From positions 3,812,937-3,876,936 of the forward strand of contig CAMGYJ010000009.1 of the NCBI GenBank assembly GCA_946122785.1: 64,000 nt of DNA, read 5' to 3'. Below, piece after piece: positions 47,837-58,626 of the stretch. Every line of letters starts with the position of its first letter. Positions within the stretch are counted from its first letter, which is position 1. The notes under the pieces were generated by a model. That model saw only the letters and a list, made by a program, of their open reading frames with translations. It had not been told where the DNA came from and made no database searches. Source of the DNA: Linum tenue. Taxonomy: Eukaryota; Streptophyta; Magnoliopsida; Malpighiales; Linaceae. A program made the translations under genes and the position numbers.

Positions 47837-48700
47837 GACGAAGCTGAATTTTCTTGTGCCCCATCCTCCACGACACCTACAACCCACGAATTGCCACCAT
47901 AATTTCAGCTCGTGTGATGGTACAAACTCCAAGATTTTTCGGTGAAGGCTCCAAAGCATTATCTTGTCCAATCCCGTATCAATCTCCCAACTGCTGCTCT
48001 CGAATCTGGTTGTCGGACTGATCCATCTGTCTAGACACACACCCATGTCAACCTCCAATAACTAAAGTTTTTTTATTAAAAAATTAATTCATGCGGAGCG
48101 CAACAATGTCGTGAGCTCAACGATACCACGAGGTAGGTGGCATCGTGAGATTTAGTGACGTCTGTGAATCTAAACGACGCCACGAGCTAAGAGATGTTAC
48201 AAGTTCGGCGATGTCGTGGAGGCAAATAACAACGTTGTTTTGCCCGAACTAGTTTAGTGATTTGGCGACGTCGCATCTAAGCTATGTGGCACAATGGCTT
48301 CGGGAGGTCGGTCATGTTTCGAATCCTTGCTCCAGCAACTTTGGGCTCGATGTCCTTACGGGTTTCGAGTGGTCCACTAGGCTGCTTTGCCCTGCAAATG
48401 CGCAAAAACACTGCCATGAAGCTCATCAATCAAATAAAAGCAATTCTAGAGCTGCTGGAATCGCGCACTTGAAACCGTCATAGCAATAATTCAATATATT
48501 ACGATCATAATTAATGATTGAAAAATGCATGCAGTTTGGAAAATCGTAACAAATAAAATCCATTTAATGTGAAATTTTAGATTTGGCCTCACTCATTGAA
48601 AACTAAAGGTAGAGATTTATTTATAACTATGCACACAATGTTGGACCAGATAGACGATAGAACATGTGATGTGAGCTGCCAACGACCATTTTTTTAGCTT
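47837..48700. other. Intergenic upstream of the dioxygenase gene
   Basis: Short frames at 47834-48058 and 48262-48483 show no domain. The last part is the distal promoter of the gene at 48781. Confidence 0.45.
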
Positions 48701-48714
48701 CATTCAATGTCGTG

Positions 48715-48780
48715 CCCTATATATATATATGAATATGTATATAGTAGCATTGAGTTCACCATAATAAGAGAAAGAGAGAG
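48715..48780 (+). promoter_or_regulatory. Core promoter of the dioxygenase gene
   Basis: A TATATATATATATGAATATG run at about 48718-48737 lies 45-60 bp before the ATG. A purine-rich leader (AGAGAAAGAGAGAG) ends directly at the start codon. Confidence 0.5.
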
Positions 48781-50657
48781 ATGGCAGGAATCTCTGGCAG
48801 CAGCTCCGGCTCGTGGATCCCCGTCGTGGATCTCTCCCCGTTCTTAGCGGGAAACGACGACGGCGGGGACGAGACGACGACCGGCAAGAAGAAGAAGAAG
48901 GCGGTCATGGAGGTGGTGAAGGAAGCATGCTCGGAGACCGGATTCTTCCAGGTCGTCAACCACGGCGTCCCTACGCCGCTCATCGACCGCGCCTTCCAGG
49001 TCTCCACCCACTTCTTCGACCTCCCGGCCGACGAGAAGCTCCGGTACTCCAGCGGCTCCGACGCTCCTTTGGCGCCCGGGTACAACCGCCAGCCCGTCCA
49101 CCCTCCCTACCGGAGCGAGTTCCTCCTCATGTTCTCTCCATCCTCCGCCATGACCAACATCTACCCTGCCAACCCTCCCCATCTCAGGTACGTACCAGAC
49201 GAGTCGTGACAATTTCGTATCCAATCCGATCCATCCATTTAAATATCTAACTAATTTATCCAATTCGTTTGATCCAAAATTCAATTGAATGGGTGGATTC
49301 ATGGATCATTGGCAAATTACAGTTTAGTACCTTTTTATATTTTATAATTTGGTACTTAAATTTTTTTACACGATAGAAGTCATTAGAAAAATATGTTTTG
49401 GTACCTAAATTTTTTTTATTATGACATTTTAGTAGTTATTAAACTTTTCAAAATTTACGTATCGGTCCAAATCTTGGACGTCATTAGGATCAATTTATAT
49501 TATCTTAATTCATTTGATCAGTAGATCTACCAATCTATGGATTCACCCATTTGCCACCTAGCTATGGCACCCTGCCGTCAACGTACCTGCTCGGCCCATT
49601 TTGAATATGTGCTCTCTCTCTCTCTCTGTGTGTGTAGGGAAGTGGAAGAAGAGGTGTTCACAAGCCTGAGCAAGACGGCATCGTTGATCGAGGGCATCAT
49701 CAACGACTGCTTGGGTCTTCCCTCGGGACTTCTCAAGGAGTTCAACTCCGACAGGAGCTCGGATTTCCTGATGGCTCACCAGTATTTCGCGGCCACCGAG
49801 GGCCAGACCAACGGCCTCACGCCCCACGAGGACTCCAACTCTATCACCTTGGTCTTCCAAGATGATGCCGGAGGATTGGAGGTGTTCAGAAACGGAGAGT
49901 GGATTCCGGCCACTCCTGAACCGGGCGCCATCGTGGTCAATGTCGGAGACATTATCCAGGTACATACTAACCCTAGTGGTTGCTGCGGATATTAATTACT
50001 TAGTCAAAAAATAATTAATTTTTTTTACTCCAATTCCCTTGTTTCCTTGTCCTGGTAAAAGAAGGAACTTGGTTGTCATTAATTAGGGTTTTAACCCTAA
50101 GTCTATCTCTATAAAAGTTAAGTTGTCGTCTGTCTGTGGTAAGCAACCCGTCACAATGTAGTCGATCCTCTAATAAAACATCATACGTGAGCTGTTTCGA
50201 GCTCAGGGTGGATTAGTCTCGATCAACCAATCGATCGAGAATAGAGCGCGTAAAATCTTGTGTTCTGTGTTATTTCGATCTTCCGCGTTATCAAATTCTA
50301 GGATTGCGTCCGATATGGAGTTCTAGTATTATCATATGATTAATTCCAACTCTTTTTTTTTTTCTTCTTCTACTGTGCGGTGGTTTGAAGGTGTTGAGCA
50401 ACAACAAGTTCAAGAGCGCGACGCACAGGGTGGTTCGGCCAGGGGGAAAGAGCCGCTACTCGTACGCTTTCTTCTACAGCTTGCCGCCGGAGAAATGGGT
50501 GGAGCCGTTGTCGCAGTTGACGGAGGAAGTCGGGGAGCTGCCAAAATACCGCAAGTTTCAATTCGGAGAGTATCTGGAGCTGAAAAGGAAGGGGATATTC
50601 AATCCCCCGAAAAGGCCTCAAGATATTATCCACGTTACCCACTACTCCATCAACTAA
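48781..50657 (+). CDS. 2-oxoglutarate/Fe(II)-dependent dioxygenase (DOXC type), three exons
   Basis: Soluble oxygenase that couples 2-oxoglutarate decarboxylation to oxidation of a small specialised-metabolite or hormone substrate; the substrate cannot be told from sequence. Exons: 48781-49187, 49638-49959, 50391-50657; 996 nt, 331 aa, close to the usual 320-370. The N-terminal DIOX_N region has WIPVVDLSPF and GFFQVVNHGVP. The catalytic jelly-roll has HED (His199, Asp201) and the distal His255 in SATHRVVR for iron, and RYS (Arg265, Ser267) for 2-oxoglutarate. The C-terminus IIHVTHYSIN is distinctive. It does not show the GA2-oxidase or flavonol-synthase signatures I would expect. Codon use is GC-richer than the surroundings in exon 1. 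Intron 1 contains a MITE-like copy of the 3150-3608 family. Confidence 0.92.
49204..49562. mobile_element. hAT-like MITE remnant inside dioxygenase intron 1
   Basis: In inverted orientation it carries the words of the element at 3150-3608: GGATTCATGGATC, GGTACTTAAAT and its inverse, TTTGGTACC. The right end CCATTTGCCACCTA mirrors that element's AATTGCCACCTCTA. The left end (GTGACAATTTCG) is degenerate. No duplication is seen. It fills most of the 450-bp intron. Confidence 0.6.
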
Positions 50658-51436
50658 ATAGTTTAATTTGCTCGTCATGTCAAACTCAAATATGTACTCA
50701 CTAAATATTATGTGCGTGTGGTGTGGTGTGGGTGTTTTGTATTTTTTTTTTTATGCTTTCTGCTCTTCCGCTTGGAATTTAATTTTTATTGTGGTGATAA
50801 ATGATTGAATGTTTTTAACAAAAAAGAATTTGCTTTCACATCGGTTCTTTCTCATTTTCTACCTCTATAGCTTCCTCGTGATAACGTTGATTTAACTAAA
50901 TGTGCCGATAAATTAACGAAAATCGGTATATGTAGTCTAGTAGTATCAATATCTGAAATGGCAGGAAAAAGGTTAATTAAAAGCTATATTTCGCACACAG
51001 CACAAACTCATATATTAGGGCTGTCAGTTTAGTTAACACAACTATTATGCATGGAAAACAGCAACTCAAATTAGGTAAATTTCCCAAAACAAAACCATAA
51101 TAGTTAAGCATACATATGAATATATAATTATTACCATTGACTAAACCAAGAGTTGATACTAGGGGTTGTATGATTAAATAATAATACTATCCAAATAAAT
51201 TATTTGTAGAAAAAGAAACAACCGACTAATATAATTGTCATTTTCATAAATAAAAAAATCACGATATATTTTCATATACCGAAAAAGTGTAAGATGCATT
51301 CACTATAAGTAGGTTTCTAATTTCATTGGCTACACTTAAAAAAAAAAGTGTAAAACACGTCCATCAATGCACGCAATTAGACGAATAAGCTTTATAACAA
51401 TGGTTACCCAAGGAATCAACTGCAACGCAACGGAAA
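50658..51436. other. 3' flank of the dioxygenase gene
   Basis: The 3' UTR region with GTGTGTGG and T-runs, then AT-rich DNA. Nothing else recognised. Confidence 0.5.
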
Positions 51437-51515
51437 ATCGCGCTTGTCAAAAATCGGCAGGCACCTGTCTCGTTCATTTGGGCACACCAAAAGTCTTATT
51501 AGGGTAGCTATATTT
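51437..51515. repeat. Dispersed repeat, copy 3 (partial)
   Basis: Matches the AAAATCGGCAG core and the GGGCACACCAAAAGTCTTAT end of copies 1 and 2, with the central 80 bp missing. Confidence 0.65.
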
Positions 51516-51946
51516 GATATTTGTATATACTAATACATGCATATATATATATAATCTTTCTGGAGGTATGCGAGTAACGGGTAATAATCCTTTAGTCTTA
51601 TTTGGGTAGCCATGTGTGTATATGATATATACATGGCAAAGGTTTGCGGTTGCATGCATTCATATTTATTATACTTTTTATATATTTCATTGAATTAGAA
51701 TTGTCAGTTTTTTAATGAAGTTTATGGTTCCGGTTAGAGAATTAATGGTTGGAGTTCACCCGATGTTAGAGTATAGTATCATGCATGCCCCAAATTCTGG
51801 TTACTTCGTGGTCTAATTAGTAAAACTCCATTGGTGTACGCGGGTAGTATGAACGCAGGTTTATAAAGTACGCTAGGTTGAACCATACATGCATGCATAC
51901 ATACATACACACATTTTTCAGTTTGATTCCTTATACATGATAAATA
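51516..51946. other. Intergenic, nothing recognised
   Basis: AT-rich with TATA-type and CATA-type simple repeats (51535-51560, 51890-51910). Confidence 0.5.
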
Positions 51947-51954
51947 ATATGTTG

Positions 51955-52612
51955 TAGGGATGGCAATTTGAACACGCTCCGGTGGGTATTACCCGACCTG
52001 ACCCACGATGGGTCGGTATTACCCCACCAGCAGTAGCGTGGGGATGAGACATGGGTATTTACTTCTATTCCACCCCGTCCCATTCTTGGTCCACTCTATC
52101 TTAATTTCTTACAATATTTATGCATATTTCTCCTATTTTGACTTTTCTTCAACTAGTTCGACTTTATCTTTCAACTAGTTAGACTCAAATTCTCATTCTA
52201 TTATCACTATTTTTCATTCATCAAGTGTTTTCCCTTCGTTTTATCGTAAAAAGAAAAATTTGTGTATTTTTTTCAAATAACATGTAAGAGTGGGTTGATC
52301 CGCCCCGCTATCAGTAGTTATCAAATTTGTTCGAATCTAATGAAACGCTACTGGATCAAATGACAAATACATTGTTAAGAAAAAGATGGTTTCCCGGATG
52401 AAATGAAAATCGGATTCATGGAATAGTAGAAAGTTTTCTCATTCCTTAGCCTAAAAGATATGTGGTCATGAAATAGGGATTAAGTGGAACATAATTGATT
52501 GATGGTAGAGTCGTGGAATCCCTACCCTCGAGGGTATTACCTGACTAGACCCACGCTTGGTGCATGATGGATATGGGTATTGAGGTACTTGCCTGCCCCA
52601 TTGTCATCACTA
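51955..52612. mobile_element. hAT-like element with near-perfect 8-bp TSD
   Basis: Starts TAGGGATGGCAATTTG and ends GCCCCATTGTCATCACTA. The flanks ATATGTTG (51947-51954) and ATATGTTC (52613-52620) match at 7 of 8 positions. Both ends carry GGGTATTACC-type words. Non-coding. Confidence 0.72.
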
Positions 52613-52756
52613 ATATGTTCGTATTTTTTTTTATAATGTGATTTCAAGATCGACCACCAAATTTTAGTACGTTGACCACAATTATCAATATTCATTTATG
52701 TGACATGAATGATGATAATTTTGCCAATTTAATTTTACACTTTCTAATTCAATATA

Positions 52757-53222
52757 GGGTTATAGGTATAATATGCCCCTCTACTATGATCTTTTATCAA
52801 ACATGCCCTTTACTATGTTTTACATCAAACATGCCCATGTATTTTGTAAAAATTATCAAACATACCTTTTTGTTAAAATTTTCATCCTAAAACTGTTAAC
52901 CAACGCTGAACTTTGGTTTGGCCGACACAAATGTCTAAAATATCCCTAAGAATTTCACATTGGAATTTTTGTTGGTTATTTTGTATAGCTAAGTAATTCA
53001 AATAATTTCACTTTGAAGAGACCTAGAGAAATAAAACGGGGACAAAACTGATATTTTCCCTCCCATTCGCCTATGTCGGGTCATCTAAATCTCAGTTCAA
53101 CCATGATTGATGATTATTTTTAATGGAAATTTTAGCATAAGGGCATGTTTGATAATTTTGTCAAAGTACATGGACATGTTTGATGTAAAAAATAGTACAT
53201 GAGCATATTATACCTATAACCC
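52757..53222. mobile_element. Mutator-like MITE with perfect 9-bp TSD
   Basis: Inverted ends of about 50 bp: GGGTTATAGGTATAATATGC on the left and its near inverse on the right, with ATCAAACATGCC shared internally. It is flanked by TTCAATATA at 52748-52756 and 53223-53231. Non-coding. Confidence 0.9.
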
Positions 53223-53231
53223 TTCAATATA

Positions 53232-53629
53232 ATACTACCCGGCCTAACCCGCAGTACCGCACCCATTGCCATCACTAACCTAGTGCAAATGCCATCACTT
53301 CACTCGTTAAAATAGTTGGGCCTCTCAAGTCAGGCCCTCACCCATTAAGTCATACCCAATTATGGGCTCTGCAGCTCAAAACCAACTAGAATGCCCTCCT
53401 TGATCTTGGGCCCAGCCCAACATCCCTAAATGACGAATAAGTTCCTGATGCCGACGAGAAGAATCCAAAAAAACAAAAAGGAATACTGACTCCTCTGACT
53501 GGACTGGATTGGTTTATGTTGCAACTTGCCTAAATCAAAAAAGAAAATCAAAATGAACCAAATTATGAAATAATGACGCGCAGCAAGAGCCCCACTCTGC
53601 AACTGAACTGTAGACTCTAGTCACCTCTT
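53232..53629. other. hAT end remnant and intergenic sequence
   Basis: 53233-53280 (CGGCCTAACCCGCAG, CCCATTGCCATCACTA) looks like the right terminus of an element related to 51955-52612. No matching left end was placed. The remainder up to 53629 has no recognised feature. Confidence 0.45.
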
Positions 53630-54163
53630 TTGGATTCTTTCCCCCCCAAAAAACAAAAACGAAAACTGCAGATTCTGATTCATCAGCAGCCACAAAAAAG
53701 ATTGACGGAGGACAACAGGCGGTTTCATCAACACCGTATGGCTAATTGGCTACGCTTTCCTAGACCTACTAATCTACAAAAGTCCCGTGTACTATTATCA
53801 ATCTGTCCATCTTCTCTTCTGGTAGCTTCTTCTCCTCTTCCTTGGTCCACTAGTTACCATTTCTCACCTCCAAGGCTGCAACTTTTGACCGTTTCCCCTC
53901 ATCCATTCATCTTTTTTACCACCAGCTTCTTCAACCGGCACTCTTGCAATGTATCCAAACCCGATTTTCCCAGTCTCTCAAACCACCTTTCCTCCTTTCT
54001 TCACTCTCTTGCTCCACGTGCTTTTTTTTACTATACTTCCTTCCCCATTTCAACATTCACCTCCAGCCTCCCTCCTTCAAAGTTCAAACCCAAACACAAA
54101 AGTTTGAATTGGCCTTTCTCATCTCGTTACAGTTGTAGCAAAGACATTTCTCACTCGGGATAA
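53630..54163 (+). CDS. Hypothetical Ser/Pro/Phe-rich open frame (177 aa), doubtful
   Basis: The longest unexplained open frame in this part. It starts MDSFPPKKQKRKLQ; an internal start MANWLRFPRPTNLQKSR would give an N-terminus rich in Ser and Arg with few acidic residues, reminiscent of an organelle transit peptide. No domain is visible. It lies downstream of the ERF gene on the opposite strand and has no obvious second exon. It may be chance or a non-coding transcript. Confidence 0.22.
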   Translation: MDSFPPKKQKRKLQILIHQQPQKRLTEDNRRFHQHRMANWLRFPRPTNLQKSRVLLSICPSSLLVASSPLPWSTSYHFSPPRLQLLTVSPHPFIFFTTSFFNRHSCNVSKPDFPSLSNHLSSFLHSLAPRAFFYYTSFPISTFTSSLPPSKFKPKHKSLNWPFSSRYSCSKDISHSG

Positions 54164-54699
54164 TGAAAGCAGCATTTCATTTACCACGTTCTGGTACAAC
54201 AGAAAGAACTAGTCAGACATTATGGGGGAGGGGAGAAAAGGTTCAGAAGCTTTTACAATGCTTCTTCTCTACCTTTCCAGCACCACATGCACATAGCAGT
54301 CAAATTACACTCGGATCATATCCAACGTCCATAAAAATGTCTCCAAGATATTATGTCTTTCTTTCTAGAATACAGCTTAGCAAAACAACATCAGTAGTTA
54401 TCTATTTACTACAGTACTCTAACACAAAAAGCTCCTCGATACGAAACAAAACAGACTCCTGCTCTTACATTTGCCTTATGCATGTCCAACCTGACTTGGT
54501 GACTTCTTTCTTTCTTTCACCTCCCATTCAAACTCCACTGCAAGTAAACAAAAATCTCACATTACAAACAGAAATCGACATCGCGAATACATAAAAGCAC
54601 CTATTAGTTGCGGGAACCAATCATTTGATTTTAACAAGATGCTTAATAACTTACAACATGGTAGTCTTTATTTACAACAGCGGAGCAGAATGTCCCTTC
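54164..54699 (-). other. 3' UTR and downstream flank of the ERF-VII gene
   Basis: AT-rich sequence directly after the ERF stop codon (on the minus strand). The open frame on the opposite strand (54163-54594) has no domain. Confidence 0.5.
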
Positions 54700-56712
54700 T
54701 CAATAAGCTCCTCCAACCATGTTGGCGAGGTCATCAAAGCTCCACAGGCCCATTGTGCTCCCATCATCCTGCATTGTTGTTGTTGTAATGGTGTCTCCAT
54801 TAAGTAGATTTTCAAGGGACGCCTCCCAGCCTCCTTCCATATACGGCATCTGAAGATACTTATCAAACCCAAACAGCTCCTCTCCCTCAGATGACTTCCC
54901 ATTGTTCTCCTCTTGGGGAGGGATATCAGCACCACCAGAGTTGTTGCACTTCTGTTTCTTGCTGGGATTAGCATCCTCCTCCCCGAATGCAGATTCATTG
55001 AATTCAGGCCCAGCTAGAAACACAGACGAGATCTCGGGTGTCCTTGGACCGTCCTGTTCTGTCCATCCAAAATCAGAAAGATCGAAAGAATTGCTCCCTT
55101 GATCGGAACTGAAGTACATAGGAGCACTAGCATCAACAGTAGAGTTGACTCCAGCATCTTCATTTGAGGGCAAGGTGTTCATCATCCCGAGCTGGTTCAG
55201 AGATGGTTTCTCTTCCACATAGCTCATAGAGTTGAAGAACTCTTGCTCAGCATATTCTGAGTAAATGGCATCTGATTTCGGGGTTGCCTTGGGAACTGGT
55301 TTCTGAGCTTTGGTCTTTGTGGAGAGCTTAGGTGTAGCAGCACGCGGAGCAGCTTCATCGGGGAAGTTCACCTTAGCTTTCTTGCCGCGGATTCTACGAG
55401 CCTCAGCATCATAAGCTCTGGCAGCTTCTTCAGCAGTGTTGAATGTTCCCAGCCAGACACGAACTCCTTTCCTGGGATCACGAATCTCTGCAGCCCATTT
55501 CCCCCAAGGACGCTGTCTGATCCCCCTGTACTGGTTTTTCCTCTTTCTCTTTGCAGATCTCTCAGCCTGTCCACTGAATTCCGCAGATTTCACAGCTGTA
55601 GAACCTTCAACAATATCGAGAACACAAAAAACATGAATCTATCAGTTAAAATCAAAGGAAACATCTTTGCAATTCGGCACTTCACGAATTAGTTTAAGCT
55701 ATCAGCATGCGCACAATCTAACATACAGCAAGAGGGGTGCCAGAATAGCAAAGAATCTGTCCAGCATGATATACCCAATACTTCAGCTGAACAAGTCAAC
55801 TACTAGTTAATACTACAATAATACCCCAACTGAGTTTCTATCCTAATAGTAATATCAAATATGAATAAAGTAGGGATCCAATCTGCAATGATTCAATACT
55901 AAGTTCCTATGATTAAGGCTGCATACATCCAGGAGATTGAAAGATGTAGCTAACTTTAGCTATGAGAAAAATTCCTTAGACATCAAAACTGCAAGGCTTC
56001 TACACTAAGCTATGGTAACTATTTTCACTACAGTTGTAAAAGAGAAGAAAGCACTTTTATCTGAGATCGTGAAACTGCAGATACCATGCTCTTCCCCCCA
56101 ATAGCACCCATAAAAAAGGGAGTGAAAAAAGGAAAAGACGACAAGTAAGAAGCTTTCGATTCAGCTGTATCCCCAACAGAAAGCTTTTTATACAAGCCTG
56201 CAATCCCCAACAGAAAGCTGGAAACTTTATCATAAAGCAAATTAAGAGCTTATGCACCACCAAAAACCCAGAACTCCAATTAGCCACCTCATAAACACAA
56301 TCTAAACATTTCCACCCTAAACCAAACTTTGGATTAACTCGATCAGATGCCTAGAAATTAAGCCCAAAAATCCCGGGGAAAAAGGTGTATCAGATTAATT
56401 ACCGCGCGAATTGGCGGAATTACGAGGTGGGGGAGGAGGTGCGGCAGAGAAAGCAAAGGGCTTGACGTCGGCCAATACATCAACATCACAGTCGACCTCA
56501 TCGACATCGGAATCGTCCTTGAATCCCTGGAAATCGGCCTCGAAATCTTCGTCGAGATCTATGACGACGGGCTTGGAGTAGGGCTTGCGGCTGTTGACTG
56601 ACTTGGACTTTAGATCGGGCCAGAGGAAGTCGGCAGTGAGCTTCCTGGAGAAGGAGCGGCCACCGCCAACGGTGGGAGGTATGAAGTCGGAGATGATAGC
56701 ACCGCCACACAT
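54700..56712 (-). CDS. RAP2.12-like: Group VII ethylene response factor (RAP2.2/RAP2.12 clade), oxygen-sensing
   Basis: AP2/ERF transcription factor that activates hypoxia genes. Group VII members are stable in low oxygen and destroyed in air by the PCO/ATE/PRT6 Cys N-degron pathway. Exons (minus): 56712-56403 and 55604-54700; 1215 nt, 404 aa. The N-terminus is [13 protein letters not shown], the diagnostic N-degron with Cys2. An acidic stretch near residues 50-80 precedes a basic KRKRKN signal (about 122-127). A complete AP2 domain lies at about 128-186 ([36 protein letters not shown]). The C-terminal half is acidic and Ser/Asn-rich and ends [15 protein letters not shown], similar to the activation motif of RAP2.2/RAP2.12. 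The intron of about 800 bp directly before the AP2 exon is typical. A GA-microsatellite leader and a 1.24-kb foldback lie upstream. Confidence 0.95.
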
Positions 56713-56818
56713 GGTGGGTTTTGTTGCCGGCGAGAAATGGAGGTGGTTTTGCTGCTAGGTTTTTCAGGTGGGATGAGGGATTGAATGAATACTGGAACTG
56801 GAATCTGTTGTTGGGTTC

Positions 56819-56823
<5 letters not shown>

Positions 56824-56849
<26 letters not shown>

Positions 56850-56850
56850 T
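56824..56850. repeat. (AG)n microsatellite in the ERF-VII leader/promoter
   Basis: About 13 GA units lie 110-140 bp upstream of the ERF start codon. Such tracts are frequent in plant 5' UTRs. Confidence 0.85.
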
Positions 56851-56997
56851 GTGATTAATTTGTTTTGGCTTTGTTTGTTGTTGATGGAAAGAAGAGTGGG
56901 TTTGGTTTATTTGTTTGAGACGCTGCTGCTGCCGCCGCGGTTGGTGGTGACTGAGTAAGTAACACGTTAATGGAAGGGAGGCAAGTTGCTGGATTGT

Positions 56998-58238
56998 GGA
57001 TTAATTCCCTAAATACACATTAAACTAAACCAAATTCCTAAACTACCACACTTATAAAAAAAATTTCCAAAATACCTAAGTTTGGAGTGGTTCGAGTTTG
57101 AGGAACTCGAACTACTAACCGGTTCGAGTGTAGAAGACTCGATCTACACGTAAATCGATGATATAAGCCTCGAACCATGTGGGGCTGAAGTGGTTCGAGT
57201 TCAGTGAACTCGAACCACTACTTTGAAATTTCCAATCACCATAACTTTGTCCTCGGTTATCCGATCGTAGCAAACTTTTTTTCCATTTCGCATAACTTTT
57301 CGAGGACTACAACTTTTATAATAGAAATATTTTCAGAATATATGTGAAAATGTGAAGATTAAAGTTAAAGTTACTCGCAAAACCCCTTATATTAGAAACT
57401 ATTCCTATTTTGAAAATTTATTCCTAGTAAATGTTGTAGTACTCAAAAAATTATGTAAAAGAAAAAAAAACATTGCAACGTTTGGATTACGGAGCACAAA
57501 GTTATGATCCTCTAAAGTTTGGCAAAATCGAAAAATTGCTCGTTTAGGGGTAACAAATGACATTTTCTCGGGACGAAGGCACGGGAAATTTTTTTATATA
57601 TAGGAAATTTCTGCCAAAAGAGCAATATTTTTACAAACAAGACATTTTTGGATGGCTATCTTAGAAAACGTCATTTGCTACCCATAAATTAAACGAGCAA
57701 ATTTTCAAATTTGTCAAACTTTGGAGGATCATAACTTTGTGCTCCGCAATCCAAACGTCACAAAGTTTTTTTTTATTTTGCATAATTTTTTGAGTACTAC
57801 AACATTTACTAGGAATAAATTTTCAAAATAGGAATAGTTTTTAATATAAGGGGTTTTGGGAGTAACTTTAACTTTAATTTTCACATTTTCACATATATTC
57901 TGAAAATATTTCTATCATGAAAGTTGTAGTCCTCGAAAAGTTATGCGAAATGAAAAAAAAGTTTGCTACGATCGGATAACCGAGGACAAAGTTATGATGA
58001 TTGGAAATTTCAAAGTAGTGGTTCGAGTTCACTGAACTCGAACCACTTCAGCCCCACATGGTTCGAGGCTTATATCATCGATTTACGTGTAGATCGAGTC
58101 TTCTACACTCGAACCGGTTAGTAGTTCGAGTTCCTCAAACTCGAACCACTCCAAACTTAGGTATTTTGGGAATTTTTTTTATAAGTGTGGTAGTTTAGGA
58201 ATTTGGTTTAGTTTAATGTGTATTTAGGGAATTAATCC
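56998..58238. mobile_element. Mutator-like foldback element, near-complete 1.24-kb inverted repeat
   Basis: Two arms of about 570 bp are almost perfect inverted copies, leaving a spacer of roughly 100 bp near 57566-57660. Ends are GGATTAATTCCCTAAATA and its inverse. It is flanked by the perfect 9-bp direct repeat CTGGATTGT (56989-56997, 58239-58247), as made by Mutator-like transposases. Inside each arm is a smaller palindrome, GTGGTTCGAGTTC-A-G-TGAACTCGAACCAC. Non-coding. Its left edge is 286 bp upstream of the ERF-VII start codon. Confidence 0.95.
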
Positions 58239-58626
58239 CTGGATTGTTGGGTTATGCGATGAAGAAGACGACAAAAGTGAGGGGAAGTGACCATCCTGGC
58301 CCTCCTCCTTTCCACTTTTTTTTTCTTTTTTATTTTGGTAAAAGAATTTTTCTCTTCATTCCCTTGTTAGTATTTTTTTTTTACAACGTAAATCAACTTT
58401 TATTCCACCAATCAAAAGAAAACGGAAATAGGTTACATTCTTAAAGAAGATCAAAAATTAGATCAAGAATATTAATTCAGTCGTCAGGAAGGGACTCTCT
58501 AGCCTTCGAACGCGCAACCCAATCAGCTCTGACATTAAGAGATCTTGATACCTCCTTAACCTTGATGAATGGGTTTGTCCTGAGGATCGTGACAATAGAG
58601 CCAATCCAGGCCGCACACCTCCATGG

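Noticed and set aside
48781..50657. Gibberellin 2-oxidase or flavonol synthase identity for the dioxygenase
   Set aside because: Only the general 2-ODD catalytic residues are certain; subfamily-specific motifs are absent and the C-terminus differs.
54163..54594. 143-aa plus-strand frame
   Set aside because: Overlaps the ERF 3' UTR region on the opposite strand and has no domain or splice partner.
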